Notes under the pieces: generated by a model
Database searches by the model: none
Told to the model about the DNA's origin: nothing
The model's input: only the letters and a program-made list of their open reading frames with translations
Program-made: the position numbers and the translations under genes
In this document: piece after piece, positions 1 through 10,887 of the stretch
Layout of the letters: each line of letters starts with the position of its first letter
Numbering within the stretch: position 1 is the stretch's first letter
From: Melampsora larici-populina 98AG31
Lineage: Eukaryota; Basidiomycota; Pucciniomycetes; Pucciniales; Melampsoraceae
NCBI RefSeq assembly: GCF_000204055.1
Contig: NW_006768769.1
Span: forward strand, 1,746,392-1,810,391
Length of the DNA: 64,000 bases
Reading direction: 5' to 3'

Positions 1-63
1 TTGGCTCTCACCACTTGAGTATTTTATATAAGCAGTCGCTTAGTAAATGTCAATGTGTTACAG

Positions 64-741
64 ATAAAATCAATCAGATCGTCGCACGAAGGATTTTGGC
101 GAGTTCCGGCTTGAATTGTTTAGTTGTTGTGGAGAACGGTCAAGAGGCCTGCGATGCTGTCAAATCAACCCAGTTTGATATCGTCTTGATGGATGTGTGA
201 GTCGAATGGCTCGACAAATGAGGTTACCCAGTCACTCACATGTATACTTCTAGCTCCATGCCGGTTAAAGACGGTCGAGAAGCTACCCAAGATATTCGAA
301 AGTGGGAGCAGACTCATTCTGTTTCACCGGTCCCTATCATAGGCGTCACGGCCCATGCTTTGGTCGGCGATAGAGAAAAATGCATGAAAGCGGGGGTAAG
401 ACTTGTACATCCCAGTATTCCGGCCTCCTATCAAACTAATCTCTGTGATCATATTTTATTATCAGATGTCAGGGGTGTGTACAAAACCACTATTGGCCCC
501 TGAATTGGTGAGTCGTCAGGTATTTCCATCGGGCGGTACAAGTAGCATGGAATTTTTGTCACTAATTCCCTGTGATGTTTAACTGTTTTAACCACAGCTT
601 GCGGCAATGACGAAGGTCAGTCATTCAATTCACCGAGATTATAGCTAGGCAATGTCTAACACCACGTCTTTTTCGTTGCAATAGGCTATCTCTTTGCATC
701 GCCAATACGCCCAATTTGGTCAAATCAAATACAATCAGTAA
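64..741 (+). CDS. Response-regulator receiver domain, C-terminal part of a two-component protein (5' end outside window)
   Basis: This is the tail of a phosphorelay protein, most likely a hybrid histidine kinase or a stand-alone response regulator. Five exons can be read: 64-196, 254-395, 466-507, 598-615 and 685-741 (TAA). Spliced, they give a CheY-like receiver: an [10 protein letters not shown] helix, the phospho-acceptor Asp in VLMDVSMPVKDG (split by the first intron), then GVTAHAL and the CTKPL Lys-Pro signature. The protein ends about 30 residues later in FGQIKYNQ, so the receiver is C-terminal. The fourth exon is an 18-bp microexon. The acceptor at 63 (TTACAG) shows that upstream exons lie outside the window, so the histidine-kinase part cannot be confirmed. 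Family assignment is firm; which hybrid kinase it is cannot be told. Confidence 0.85.
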
Positions 742-1732
742 ATAATTACGACTCGTATGTATTCTGTTTTCATAACTTGTGGGAATGCTGTGTGAACATA
801 TTGTTTATATATCTGCGAAGCCTTAGCTTCCCACTGGATTGTTATTCCTTTAAGCTTTTCTCCCAGCAAAACCGTTTCTCTATTCTCTCATCAATCTCCT
901 TACTTTACAATATATCCGTCATCTTTACAATCTAATCTATATTCCCCCAAACTCTCTATTTTTCTTCACGTTACACTTATGCCTTCTCGTACAATTGATT
1001 GCATGATTAATATGAAGAGATTTGTGTGAATGTTGTTTAGCTAAACCCTTTTTCTCCCCGGTTTGTTTTTTTGGAATTGTTACCTTTTTGACTTGATGTA
1101 AAATTGGAATTCTCTGAAGGCGATTGCTTGAACCAGCTGAAGAAATCTTGTCAACTTCAGTTGTAAAGTTTTTTCAAACAACAAACATTCTATAGTCTGT
1201 CTGAAGGGATTTCTTTTGAATTGTCCAAAGTTTTGCTTGAAGACGATATTACTGTTCCCCTTTGAAGGCCGCATTGCGCAACTAAAGTCGGTTTGGAATG
1301 AATTTCTTTGAAATCATTTGTGATCCCCCTTAAAAACTCGTATTCAATTCAGTGGTTGAGGATGTCAATGGACAAAACATGTGGTATGGTTGATAGATCA
1401 AACTCGTCATCTTAAACTCAAATGGAAGATGGTGCCCAAAGGCACGACGGCTCCATAGGTTCCACGTACAAGCATATGGGTCTCAGGAGCAGAAGTCACG
1501 TGATATCTCTCTAACAAGTATCCCGGTAGAGTGGGCGCATGTAGTCAGGGTCCAAATGGAAAATCTCATATTCTCCATTCCTGACTATCATCAACTTCTC
1601 TCTCTGGATATCCCACGAGCATGTATTTTCTCAGCTTGTCAATTATCTCTCACTCTTGCTCTGCTCTCCAGAGCCTTTCTCTATTAGAAAGTTTTTTCTT
1701 CACCCACCCACCGTCCCAAGTTTACTGGAACT
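742..1732. other. Non-coding stretch downstream of receiver gene
   Basis: I see no gene here. The first few hundred bases are probably the 3' UTR of the receiver gene (T-rich, with CT-rich runs around 850-960). The rest has only short chance ORFs. Confidence 0.5.
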
Positions 1733-1982
1733 TGTTGTATGTTGTTTAACAAACCTCCCTCTGGTCTCCCTTTGTACGTATTAAGTAAGCTCTGTCACAC
1801 TCTAAAGTTGTACTGTTGTTAGTTGTAACTTAAAGGGAAGTGACAGGCGGGACTGTAGAGGAGTGCCTAGCCCACCATTGCAGAACTTATAACCCAACAA
1901 GGGTTATACAGAGCTGGAAGAGGATAATCTACTAATAAAGTGACTAGTAGAAGTTGTCTGAGACTGCTCTTCTAAAACAACA
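1733..1982. repeat. Possible solo LTR (Copia-like ends), low confidence
   Basis: A 250-bp segment starts TGTTGT and ends ACAACA, the usual inverted ends of Copia-type LTRs. It contains a perfect 8-bp hairpin (TATAACCC, loop AACAA, GGGTTATA at 1888-1908). The flanking 5-mers (GAACT and CAATC) do not match, so there is no target duplication to support insertion. No second copy was recognised in the window. Confidence 0.25.
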
Positions 1983-3320
1983 CAATCAGGAAAAGGCGCT
2001 GTTGTATTGAGTACTGATAAGGCAGCAGAGAAATATAACTTTCACACAAATTTTAACTCAAAAAGCACAATTTTATTACTATCAACACTGCTATAGTGTT
2101 ATTCCCAGATGATAACTGAAAAAATAAGGAATATCTTAATGATGTTATTCCCAATAAGTCTTTTTGACTAAAACACTAAAGTAAATTTCTCTTTATAGCT
2201 ATAATAAAGGGCGTATTTAAGTGACCAGGTACTATTAAAATAAGTTTATAATGATAAACGAAATAATAACTGCGTAAATGATAAAGGAAAAAAGGGGAAC
2301 CACAGTCCCAAAATCATCTCAAAGTATATATAACAATGTACACCAACTTTTACAATGGTCAACAGCCCCAAAACCAATCAAATCCGCCCAGAAATCCCTA
2401 AAAAACTATAATAACGTAATGTAATGATCCTGTTACTAATAAATGATGTAATTTTCACAGCTAAAAGTGATCAATGACACAATAATATCATGTACAGCAC
2501 TTCTTATGATGAATACAGGTGATTTTTTCCTTGTAAACTAGCTGAAAACCAAATTTTGAGATTACAAATTTTTTGAGATGAGGTCCAATTTTTGATTACT
2601 AAAGTGCATCCTGTAGTCCGTGTGATACTGATCATTTATCACCCCCATATGACCTATCTCTGATGAGTGATGAGTAAGATATTGAGTTGTGAAGTTAAGG
2701 TTTTTAGTGTTACATGTTGACTTGTGACTGTAAATTTGAGATCCACACCAATTTCTTATTTGCCTTGTAACTTTTTTCATAAACCTCTGCTACTAGTGAT
2801 TTAAAGTTTGTACATTATGTAATACACTCTTCTGCGTTGAATGAGCTATCTACCAACCTAATCTGACGTCATTTGACATATGTAATTAGCTGAAAACCTT
2901 CATTTTTGACAAAATTCACCCATTTTCTTCGCTTTTCACAGCTGCTACTCTCTTTTTCTTGCTCATGTGATATGACATCACCCTCTATATCCTTAAAAAT
3001 CCTGGATAATCCTCTTGGCAACCTTGAATTCCACTATTACCACCATTACATATACGAACTACACATATACCCCTTGTTTACCACCTTTGAAAAAGTACCT
3101 TTTCCCTAATAACTTCTGTTTCTTCTTATCAAACTTCAAGATTAAAATTGTTACAGTATAATATAATGTTGTTCTTTCATATTCAAACCTCATAAAACCC
3201 ATAACTCTATTATTAATACCCTAAAAACCATTTTCCAACCTTTGTACCCACATTTTTGAATTTTTCTTATGTTTTTCTTTCTTTCTTTCTGTAATAAGTT
3301 TGTGAATGAACTTTAATACA
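1983..3320. other. AT-rich non-coding stretch
   Basis: Very AT-rich DNA without a convincing ORF or recognisable element. Short ORFs on both strands (for example 2562-2780 minus, 2906-3109 plus) show no family features. Confidence 0.5.
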
Positions 3321-3399
3321 ATGGACCAGAGAGGAGGGTGGAGGACAAACCCAAAACCCCAAACCTCAAACCCGGTACAGCCTGTACAGATTGTACAGG
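3321..3399 (+). repeat. Left copy of a 78-bp inverted motif (possible terminal repeat)
   Basis: Reads ATGGACCAGAGAGGAGGGTG, then GAGGACAAACC, an A/C-rich AACCCC stretch, and three TGTACAG-type units (CCGGTACAG, CTGTACAG, TTGTACAG). An almost identical copy lies in inverted orientation at 10811-10887. Both copies run inward toward the intervening 7.4 kb. CTGTACAG is palindromic, so these units could bind a dimeric protein. Whether the ends are true transposon termini is not proven. Confidence 0.7.
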
Positions 3400-3894
3400 T
3401 CGGTACTCCTAGTTCCATATACATTGATGATTTCGATTCAAAAAGCGACTGTTTCTTCGGAATACAATGAATCAGTCAAACGCTCAAAAGATAGGATCAC
3501 ACCAATCAAGTCAAAACCCCTCTTTTGAAACAAAGATGTTATTTGAGCTACACACCGTGGCATTTTTTTTAACTAAGCGTGCTTTTGCCCTGATTGCAGG
3601 GCATTTCTAAAAGCCAGTACGATCAAACTGTTTATACAGCCGGGTTGAGATTACCTAATGCATCAGTCAAATGCTCAAAAGGAAAGACCCTGCCAATCTG
3701 GTCAAAGCACCCTGTGCTACTTTACCAAAAGATGATCATGTGGAAATTGAGAATGTACTGGATTGTTTTTCTCCGGATCAGTCCTCTGCACTTTTGCTAT
3801 ATAAGTCTTCCTTCATTAAGCACTTCTGGCTGTTTGTTCACCTCGTCACACGCATGTAAATTTTTCCAGCAAATCCCCTCTTGATACTTATTGA
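3400..3894. other. Non-coding stretch between left inverted motif and foldback element
   Basis: Short ORFs at 3594-3884 and 3671-3859 overlap in different frames and resemble no family I know. Nothing else is visible. Confidence 0.4.
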
Positions 3895-4710
3895 CACTAC
3901 AAGAAAGATAATATTTTCTGGGCAGAAAATTAAATTATTGATACACAAAAATATTGAGAGGCCAGGAGGAGAGCAAAAAATGAATAAAAATATGCATCTT
4001 GTTCCCTGCGTTGAGAACTTCACTCTGCATATTTTTGCGTATTTTTACAGTCCATATTGATAAGTGTACTAACAATAAACCTTCACAATCATCCAATTAC
4101 AACCTGTAACAAGCACTGAAATTTGGCTCATTAGTGTTTAGAGAAACTTTTGATTTCTCAAAATACTCATAACTTTTTCAATTCCGGTCCAAAACGCTCG
4201 ATTTTGGGTGCATTGGTAAGCTGGAGTTGTCCTCCAAATAGTTCATAATAGGACCACACAGCATGCTGGTTTGCTAAAAAAGATATCATCTTTTTTATAC
4301 ATTTGTACATTCAGATCCATAGAATGATTGTCATACTAGCTACATAGTTCTTGATCTTATGAAAGTTCGTGAGGTGGAGTTCAGCTTTCTAATGCACTTA
4401 AAATCGAGTGTTTTGAGGCAGATTTGACAAAGTTATAGGTGTTTTCAGAAATCAAAAGTTTCTTTAAACACTAATGAGCCAAATTTCAGTGCTTGTTACA
4501 GGTTGTAATTGGATGATTATGAAGGTTTATTGTTAGTACACTTATCAATATGGACTGTAAAAATACGGAAAAATATGCAGAGTGAAGTTCTCAACGCAGG
4601 GAACAAGATGCATATTTTTATTCATTTTTTGCCCTTCTCCTGGCCTCTCAATATTTTTGTGTATCAATAATGTAATTTTCTGCCCAGAAAATATTATATT
4701 TTGTGTAGTG
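3895..4710. mobile_element. Foldback MITE, CACTA-like ends, 3-bp target duplication TGA
   Basis: An 816-bp element that is palindromic almost end to end. The left arm (3895 to about 4250) reappears reverse-complemented in the right arm (about 4360-4710) with few differences. Both outer ends read CACTAC, and both are flanked by TGA (3892-3894 and 4711-4713). CACTA ends plus a 3-bp duplication are the hallmarks of the CACTA/EnSpm superfamily, although such long terminal repeats are more typical of foldback elements. It has no coding capacity, so it would be moved by a transposase encoded elsewhere. A diverged fragment of the same end is at 47848-47935. Confidence 0.85.
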
Positions 4711-5010
4711 TGAATTTGCTTCAAACCATACATTACTGATCCATTTCACGTCAATTTCATTTAACTTTTTAACACATCGAAAACAATTATTATCTACCAT
4801 TCTCCAAACTCACATTTCAATGAACGTTTTATATCTCATAAACTTAACTCTTATCACCTCAATCTTCAAAGATTTCGAGGTAAGCTTTGCTTATCTACCT
4901 TCAAATAAATTAACAAGTCTAAGTATTTTGTTTTGATGCAACTAACCACTTTAATTTTGCTTAGCCAGCCATACTTGTAGCAACCTACACTGCACATCTT
5001 TGCTGCCATT
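4711..5010. other. Non-coding stretch before tandem repeat
   Basis: AT-rich, no ORF of note. Confidence 0.4.
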
Positions 5011-5500
5011 GAATCTTTTCCTTTAGTACTTCTGTACGCCTAGGAAATTATTCATAGCAGCATGGATTTCTGACAGCCATCTTTGCAGCCTCGATTTTTT
5101 CCTTTAGTACTTCCGTACGCCTAGGAAATTACTTGTACCTGCATGGATTCTTCAATACTTGAATCTTTTCCTTCAGTACTTCTGTATGCCTAGGAAATTC
5201 TTCATAGTAGTGTGGATTTTTGATGACCATCTTTGCAGCCGTGATTTTTTCCTTTAGTACTTCTGTACGCCTAGGAAATTACTCATAGCTGCATGGATTC
5301 TTCAATACTTGAATCTTTTCCTTTAGTACTTCTGTACGCCTAGGAAATTGTTCACAGTAACATGGATTTTTGACAACCATTTTTGCAACCCTGATTTTTT
5401 CCTTTAGTACTTCCGTACACCTAGGAAATTACTCATAGCTGCATGGATTCTTCAATACTTGAATCTTTTCCTTTAGTACTTCTGTACGCCTAGGAAATTA
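5011..5500 (+). repeat. 150-bp tandem repeat, 3.3 units, with seven 34-bp imperfect palindromes
   Basis: A 34-bp core (TTTTCCTTTAGTACTTCTGT, then ACGCCTAGGAAATT) occurs at 5016, 5097, 5166, 5247, 5316, 5397 and 5466. Spacing alternates strictly 81, 69, 81, 69, 81, 69 bp, so the true unit is a 150-bp dimer repeated three times plus a partial fourth. Each core is an imperfect palindrome: TTTCCTTTAGTAC faces GTACGCCTAGGAAA. The array ends about 350 bp upstream of the integrase reading frame, as subterminal transposase-binding repeats often do. Function is inference. Confidence 0.9.
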
Positions 5501-5846
5501 TTTATGGTAGAGGATCCAGGAGACCTGATCACTGGCCTGATACTGAATGAATCTTTTAAGCCTCCCCAATGATTTGAAGCAACCCAGAAACTTCACTAGT
5601 GCATTACTCTTTTACCCCACCAATCACGTAAGGTAAATCTTTTTGAGACACAGTGATGTATTGATGAACTTAATTGCATTGAGACATGGAACACATTACA
5701 TTGAGACGTGGAACACGGAGTATGTTTCACATCTTTTGTTTCCCAGTATCCTCTTGTTTTCCCCGAGCGGTGACAAGTCCCTTTCATGTTCCTCTTCATC
5801 TCCCGTAAATTCAAGCATCAATTGCCGTATTCCTAGTTCTTACGCA
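5501..5846. other. Upstream region of integrase relic
   Basis: The integrase frame stays open back to 5643, but residues before the ATG at 5847 are low-complexity and unlike the conserved part. I treat this as leader DNA. Confidence 0.4.
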
Positions 5847-7478
5847 ATGGATAACTTAAATCATCATCTTGCACCTGCTCTACCCAACTGTGATCAAGCC
5901 AAACCAGTAGACCAAGTTTTTGACATTGACACAATACTCCGAGAAGCATGTGAAACCAAAACCTCACCACCAGACTTACTTCAACTTTTAAAAAACAAGC
6001 ACAACATCGACTTAACCCCAAGGCAGCTAAAGTATCGCTTGAGCAAGCTGGATTTGCATACCTACCAACATGTACATTACACAGATGAAAAAAAGTCAGA
6101 AATCATTGGCCAAGTCAAACTCTGTCATACCCGCGGCCTACAAAAAAAAGAAGTAGTCAGTTACATTCAATGTGTTTGTAAGATACCTGAATTCACCAGC
6201 AATAAACTCAAAACACTATGTCAAGAGATGGGGTTGAACTGGCGAAAAGATGATATTGGATTAGGGTTGACATCTATGCAAGAAGTTAAAGATCAAATGT
6301 CATTAGAGGTAGAAGGATCCCGTGCAACAGCTGGTATCAGATCAATGCAGAAAGGGTTTGAAATAGACCATGGTCTTAAGAGTAATCGTAACACAGTTTA
6401 TTCTATGATGAAAGAACTATATCCAGAGGGCCTTGAAGAAAGACACTGCCGTAAACTACACTGCCGTTTGTATGATGTTCCTGGTCCTAATTTTGTCTGG
6501 TCTATGGATGGTCACAACAAGTTGAAGCCTTTTGGCATATGTATCTACGGTGCTATTGATTCATGGAGCCAAAAGGTTTTGAAACTTCATGTGGCAACAA
6601 ACAATAATGATCCTTGAAGAATCGGTGTTCAATTCTTATGAACAGTTGAAGATATGGGAGTTTGCCCTCAAAAGGTGACTACTGACAAAGGATCAGAAAT
6701 CGGTGACATTGCAACTTTCCAAATCACTTTTCTTCATATCATTGGCGGGTTAGATTGGGATGAAGCTGAAGGAAGACACCAATTCACAACATCTCAGCAC
6801 AATCAAAGAATTGAACAGCTATGGGGACAATTGATGATACAAAAAAACATAACAATTTGTGACTTTATTATAAATGCAATGTTTGAAGGGATATATGACC
6901 CTAAACAAGCTATCCAGAAGTACGTAAAATTCTCATCTAAATCTTTCCACTTAACCCATGATTTTTATTATGATTTTTATTGCTTCTATAGGGCTTTGTT
7001 CTTACATTTATTTGTAAGGCTTGTTCAAAGAATATTAGACTCCTTCATTCTGGAACGTAACTTCAACCGTATCGCCAAACAAAAGCATTCTCTTGTTCCC
7101 ACAGGTGTTTCACCTGAAGTCTGTCATTACGCCCCTGAACAGTATGATGGGACTGAAGGCGGGCTACAGGTTCCTAAAGAATTTGTACAAAATATGATAG
7201 CACATTATTACCTTGATGAAGAAACATTATTTCAAATAACTCCCCCCATATTTGCTTCCACAGTCTCAAACATAATTCAAGAGCTAGGTTTTATTGAATC
7301 CAAGATCACTCTAAACAATGTATGGGCAGTATTTACAGCAGTTCTGGAAATAATTAAGTATATGAATGTAGATTTAGATGAATTTCCTGAAGGAGTTTTG
7401 AATTCTGATGGAGAATATGAGGAGTACAACAGAGATGAAAGGTTCAGAGTTGCTGGTGATGCAGAAGATCAAGTTTGA
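5847..7478 (+). pseudogene. DDE integrase (rve-like, integrase-core family of animals and fungi) with two in-frame TGA codons
   Basis: The frame resembles the integrase-core proteins scattered through animal and fungal genomes. The N-terminal half carries a helix-turn-helix-like LTPRQLKYRLSKLDL segment. The core has PEGLEERHCRKLHCRLYDVP, then GPNFVWSMDGHNKLKPFG with the first Asp, the second Asp in KVTTDKGSE, and the Glu in SQHNQRIEQLWGQLM. The C-terminal part (LVQRILDSFILERNFNRI and APEQYDGTEGG) also matches the family. The frame is broken by TGA at 6615-6617 and 6639-6641. No frameshift is needed, and Arg (CGA) would fit at both. The copy is therefore probably dead by point mutation. I chose the ATG at 5847 because similarity starts soon after it. 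Near 6900-7000 an AT-rich insertion in the frame may be an intron. Confidence 0.8.
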
Positions 7479-7775
7479 AATTTGGGACTTCCTGATGGAA
7501 TTTTATTTGTATATATCTGTTCTATCAATAAGGTCACAATTCTCAGTCTTTTATTGATTGAAGCAAGTGTCACTGGGTTTATTTTATGACATAAAAGAGT
7601 AAATTTAAAATTCAAATTTAGGAAAGAAACATCTAATATTGATTGTAATTTTTTGTTTGAGTTTGGGTAGATCAATATCTTAGTGATTTTTTGAAATTAA
7701 AGAAACAAGAATTGGATCAAACTTGATGGTGAATTCTTTGGGTGAAAAATGATAAAAACAATTCCAAGTAGGAGT
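7479..7775. other. Convergent intergenic spacer
   Basis: About 300 bp of AT-rich DNA between the 3' ends of the integrase relic and the alpha-kinase gene. No ORF. Confidence 0.5.
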
Positions 7776-10498
7776 TTATGTAGAAAGGGTACGGGCACCA
7801 CACAGCAATTCCCACGAGCGCTCAGCATCAGAGTCCAGCACAAGGAACTCACTCTCCGTACCTGCTCCCACCATGCCATTCACAACCTTAGGGTATCTGG
7901 CACTTCGAGGATCTGGGAGGCCAAGTTTTTTACACAAAAAGTTACATTTAGCTGTGAGACGAAATCCAATCAGGCCAAGCCGGTTGGTGTTTCCCATAGT
8001 CCACGGATATCTGTCACAGGTCAAGTTAGAGGATAGCACACAAGAAAAGCATGATTTCAAAGAACACATACTCTTGATCAATGATTGCCATGTCTGTGAG
8101 AAGGCCTTCTTCATTTCCTTGAAGGTCTGAAATCATCCATCTACCATGATTGTCATGATATGTTTTATGTGATAATGTGTGCATAATTTGATAGATGGTC
8201 TTGTTTTCCTTTTCCTCGTCAATTGAAAAGAATAGATTACCAAAGTATTTGACAAATTTCCCTTTGATCTTCTCCTCAAATAAATAAATCTCCTTTGGAC
8301 CAGGATCATCTGTGTGTCCTCGATGTACAATGAAATTCTTGACAAGCTTAACAAAAGAGACCAATCTAAGCAATATATTTAGAAAGTTCCACAAAAAAAA
8401 ACTCACTCGTATTTTATCACAATGATTGCACACATTATATGGAATATTGCCCGAGTTGGCCTCAATTGCCATCTTGAACATATTGATGCTTCTTTCTGCT
8501 TCAAGATAGCGCTGAGCCAAAGCTTGATAGCTTTCAAGAGTCATGTTTGCATCCAATTCCTGCTTGGCAACCATCTCTTGAGCTTGGCCATCAATCAAGA
8601 CCTTTGCTTCATAGCAATTCATGAAAGCCCCGGACCCAATGAAAGCAGAACGATCAACGGAATAAACTACCTCTGATTTTTCAAAGGTAAGCTGCTCAAT
8701 TGCATGTAGATTTATATTATTTGAGTCCAAATCCTTTGTAATGATTGTAAGCATTGAACCCAATTTCCAGCTAGGACTTAAACAGTTCTGAGCCTTTGTG
8801 ACAATAGGAAGATTCCTCTGCCAAGCAATCACATGATTCCTAAGTCGGAAAATCCAACTTCACCACCCGCTAGATTTTGATGATCAAAGTCAATTCAACT
8901 GTGTGTTTGAGAGGTACTTGGGTTCAAAGTATTACTCACGAGAATCATCAATAAGCTTGTTCATAACTTGATGAAGTGGTTCAGGACACAAAATATCAAC
9001 ACGATCATCAATGACTTGGCTGAAGGTCTGAGTTGCTTTTGATAGTACAGTCGGAGGTGATGTCCGAGTCTCGATAGATTGCATGTTAGATTTAGGACGT
9101 TTTACATTCAAGGCTCTTTTTGGACGAGGTGTATAGTCTTCAAATCAAAACCAAGACATGCAGTTAGAGAATTCACTAAAAGAAAATTTTAAAAAGACCT
9201 TGCTCACCAAGATCATCAATTGAGTTGGAGTTGTTTGATTCTTGCAGAACTACTGAGGATTCTGAATCCGAAGAAATAGCAGCTGAAGACTTATGAACAG
9301 ATTTTCCTATACAAGTAAAATCAGATGGGAATGATCAAGATAGGCTTTGGAGATTGAAGTTGAAGAACTCACTTTTCATAGAATGTGATCGTAGTGACAT
9401 GCTTTGTGGACAAGCAGAAGACTGAATTGGCAAGTCCAGGACCTCATTTGCAACATTTCTCTTGCCTGTTGATGTCAAATATTGATTTGCATCATAAATT
9501 AACACAAACTTCTCGCAAGCACGTCCAGAAGTCAACCTGCAACAAAGGTAATTTTTGGTAATCCAATTAGGTAAACAGTTACCCCTGCCTAATTCGCCTA
9601 GGTAGTACCAGTCTTTATAATAAGGTGGTAGGCTATGAAGTTCAAGCTCAGATACTTGTTGAGGTGAGGGAAAAGTTGGATGATCTCTAAAGTAATCACA
9701 GACCTCGGTAGTCAAATCAAGCATCCAATGTGTCTTTGAGAGATCATAATCAAAGCTTGAACCAATTAATTCAGTTTCAATGAGTTCAGAATTAAGAATA
9801 TAAGCAAGGTTGATCTTTATAAATCCAGTGGTTTTTTGTTGCTTTGATTCCAATCCTCTCTTCATCTTTGATCTTGCAGATCCTCTGGCTTCAGGATTGG
9901 ATGGGTATGGAACAGCTCCCCTTTGATAATTAGAAATTTGCAGTTGACGTTGGCGAGATTGAAGCTCATTAGCCTGTGCAATTGCTCTTTGAACACTATT
10001 CTCAACTTGCATTCCATAATGAGCTGAGGCGGGTGTAGCCGTGTTGAGTGCAAGCGGTGCCAATGTGTGAGAGCTTGAGGTAAGTGAAGATCTGGAATGG
10101 ATCAAAGGTTGATAACTTGAGGTGATAGATGTCTTGGATGGTGAGATAAAGCAGTGTTGAGAACTGAGATTGTTTGGCGACATGATTGATTTAGCTGGTG
10201 ATGGACAAGATGCTGGATTGAGATCTGGCCCAGAGGCTTGATTAAGAAACGCAACTGCCTTTGGATTTTTCTTGCATCGACCACACAATCGAGTGTTGAG
10301 GACCTCAAACTGGGCTGAGCAGAAAAGACAAGGTACCATTTTGTTGATGCCGGTTGGGTTGTCCTTATTCCATTGACATGGGTCACAAATCAGTCGAGTC
10401 GTATTTCTACCTGGGTAATCTTCACCACAACAACGACATAGAGGAGAATCAAGATCGGGATTAGGTATACTTGGAGCCATTGTTAGAAAATGAAGCAA
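7776..10498 (-). CDS. Alpha-type (atypical) protein kinase with N-terminal Cys-rich region
   Basis: Multi-exon gene read from the ATG at 10498. The first exon encodes a Cys-rich module (LCRCCGEDYPG, LICDPCQW, VPCLFCSAQF, RLCGRCKKN) that could bind zinc, then a Ser-rich linker. Later exons give an alpha-kinase (MHCK/eEF2-kinase) domain: GSGAFMNCYEAKV with the glycine-rich loop, MVAKQEL with the ATP-contacting Lys, FEEKIKGKFVKYFGN, HGRWMISDLQGNEEGLLTDM with the catalytic/metal Asp, GNTNRLGLIGF, and the closing zinc motif KCNFLCKKLGL. Well-supported introns are 8347-8406 and 8011-8071; others lie near 9310-9375, 9140-9200 and 8830-8940. The splice joining the exon ending near 8940 to the one starting near 8855 does not stay in frame by simple reading, so a sequence error or lesion there is possible. 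Catalytic residues look intact. Confidence 0.8.
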
Positions 10499-10810
10499 AG
10501 ATGATCAATTGAACTAAGTATTTAGAGAAAGTTGATCAGAAAACAAACTCCCAAAAAATGAAGACGCATCATTAATTTCAAGCGGTACAAGGTGGTCTGT
10601 GTTGCAAACCAGACACATAGATGGATCACGCCTCAAGGCTTGTAAGAGGTGGACAGTGATCAAGAGTATATAATCAGAAGTGCGTGTGGGCATGGATAAC
10701 AATACATCATTCTCATTGCTGAACAAAATGGCGATCTGTGCACAAAATTGGTTTTGTGGTGAGGGCGTGTAACTGTGGGTAAAGGGTACGTTGTGTAGTG
10801 ACTAACAAGC

Positions 10811-10887
10811 TGTACAGTCTGTACAGTCTGTACCGGGTTTGGGGTTTGGGGTTTGGGGTTTGTCCTCCACCCTCCTCTCTGGTCCAT
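10811..10887 (-). repeat. Right copy of the 78-bp inverted motif
   Basis: Reverse complement of the motif at 3321-3399: three TGTACAG units, then CCGGG followed by TTTGGGG repeats, then CCTCCACCCTCCTCTCTGGT and CCAT. This copy has cleaner TTTGGGG repeats (three to four units) than the left copy. It lies about 300 bp upstream of the alpha-kinase start. Confidence 0.7.

Larger units (their letters stand above)
3321..10887. mobile_element. Candidate DNA transposon carrying an integrase relic and an alpha-kinase gene
   Basis: The interval is bounded by inverted 78-bp motifs (3321-3399, 10811-10887). It contains a 150-bp tandem repeat with palindromic cores, a DDE-integrase pseudogene (plus) and an alpha-kinase gene (minus) that converge, ending about 300 bp apart. 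A foldback MITE (3895-4710) is inserted near the left end. I found no target-site duplication outside the motifs, so the border is provisional. Alternatively, the inverted motifs are two unrelated copies of a dispersed repeat. Confidence 0.35.

Noticed and set aside
3838..4733. ORFs at 3838-4023 and 4545-4733 (minus) as genes
   Set aside because: They are the two mirror arms of the foldback MITE and encode nearly the same chance peptide.
5011..5500. Regularly spaced repeats suggesting a CRISPR-like array
   Set aside because: The genome is eukaryotic, the spacers repeat with the 150-bp unit instead of being unique, and no cas genes exist.
6618..6653. Intron removing the two TGA codons in the integrase
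   Set aside because: The bases between the stops still translate to family-like residues (RIGVQFL, TVEDMG) in the same frame and no GT-AG pair fits, so point mutation is simpler.
10838..10862. TTTGGGG repeats as an interstitial telomere
   Set aside because: Only three to four units, embedded in a dispersed motif; basidiomycete telomeres are usually TTAGGG.
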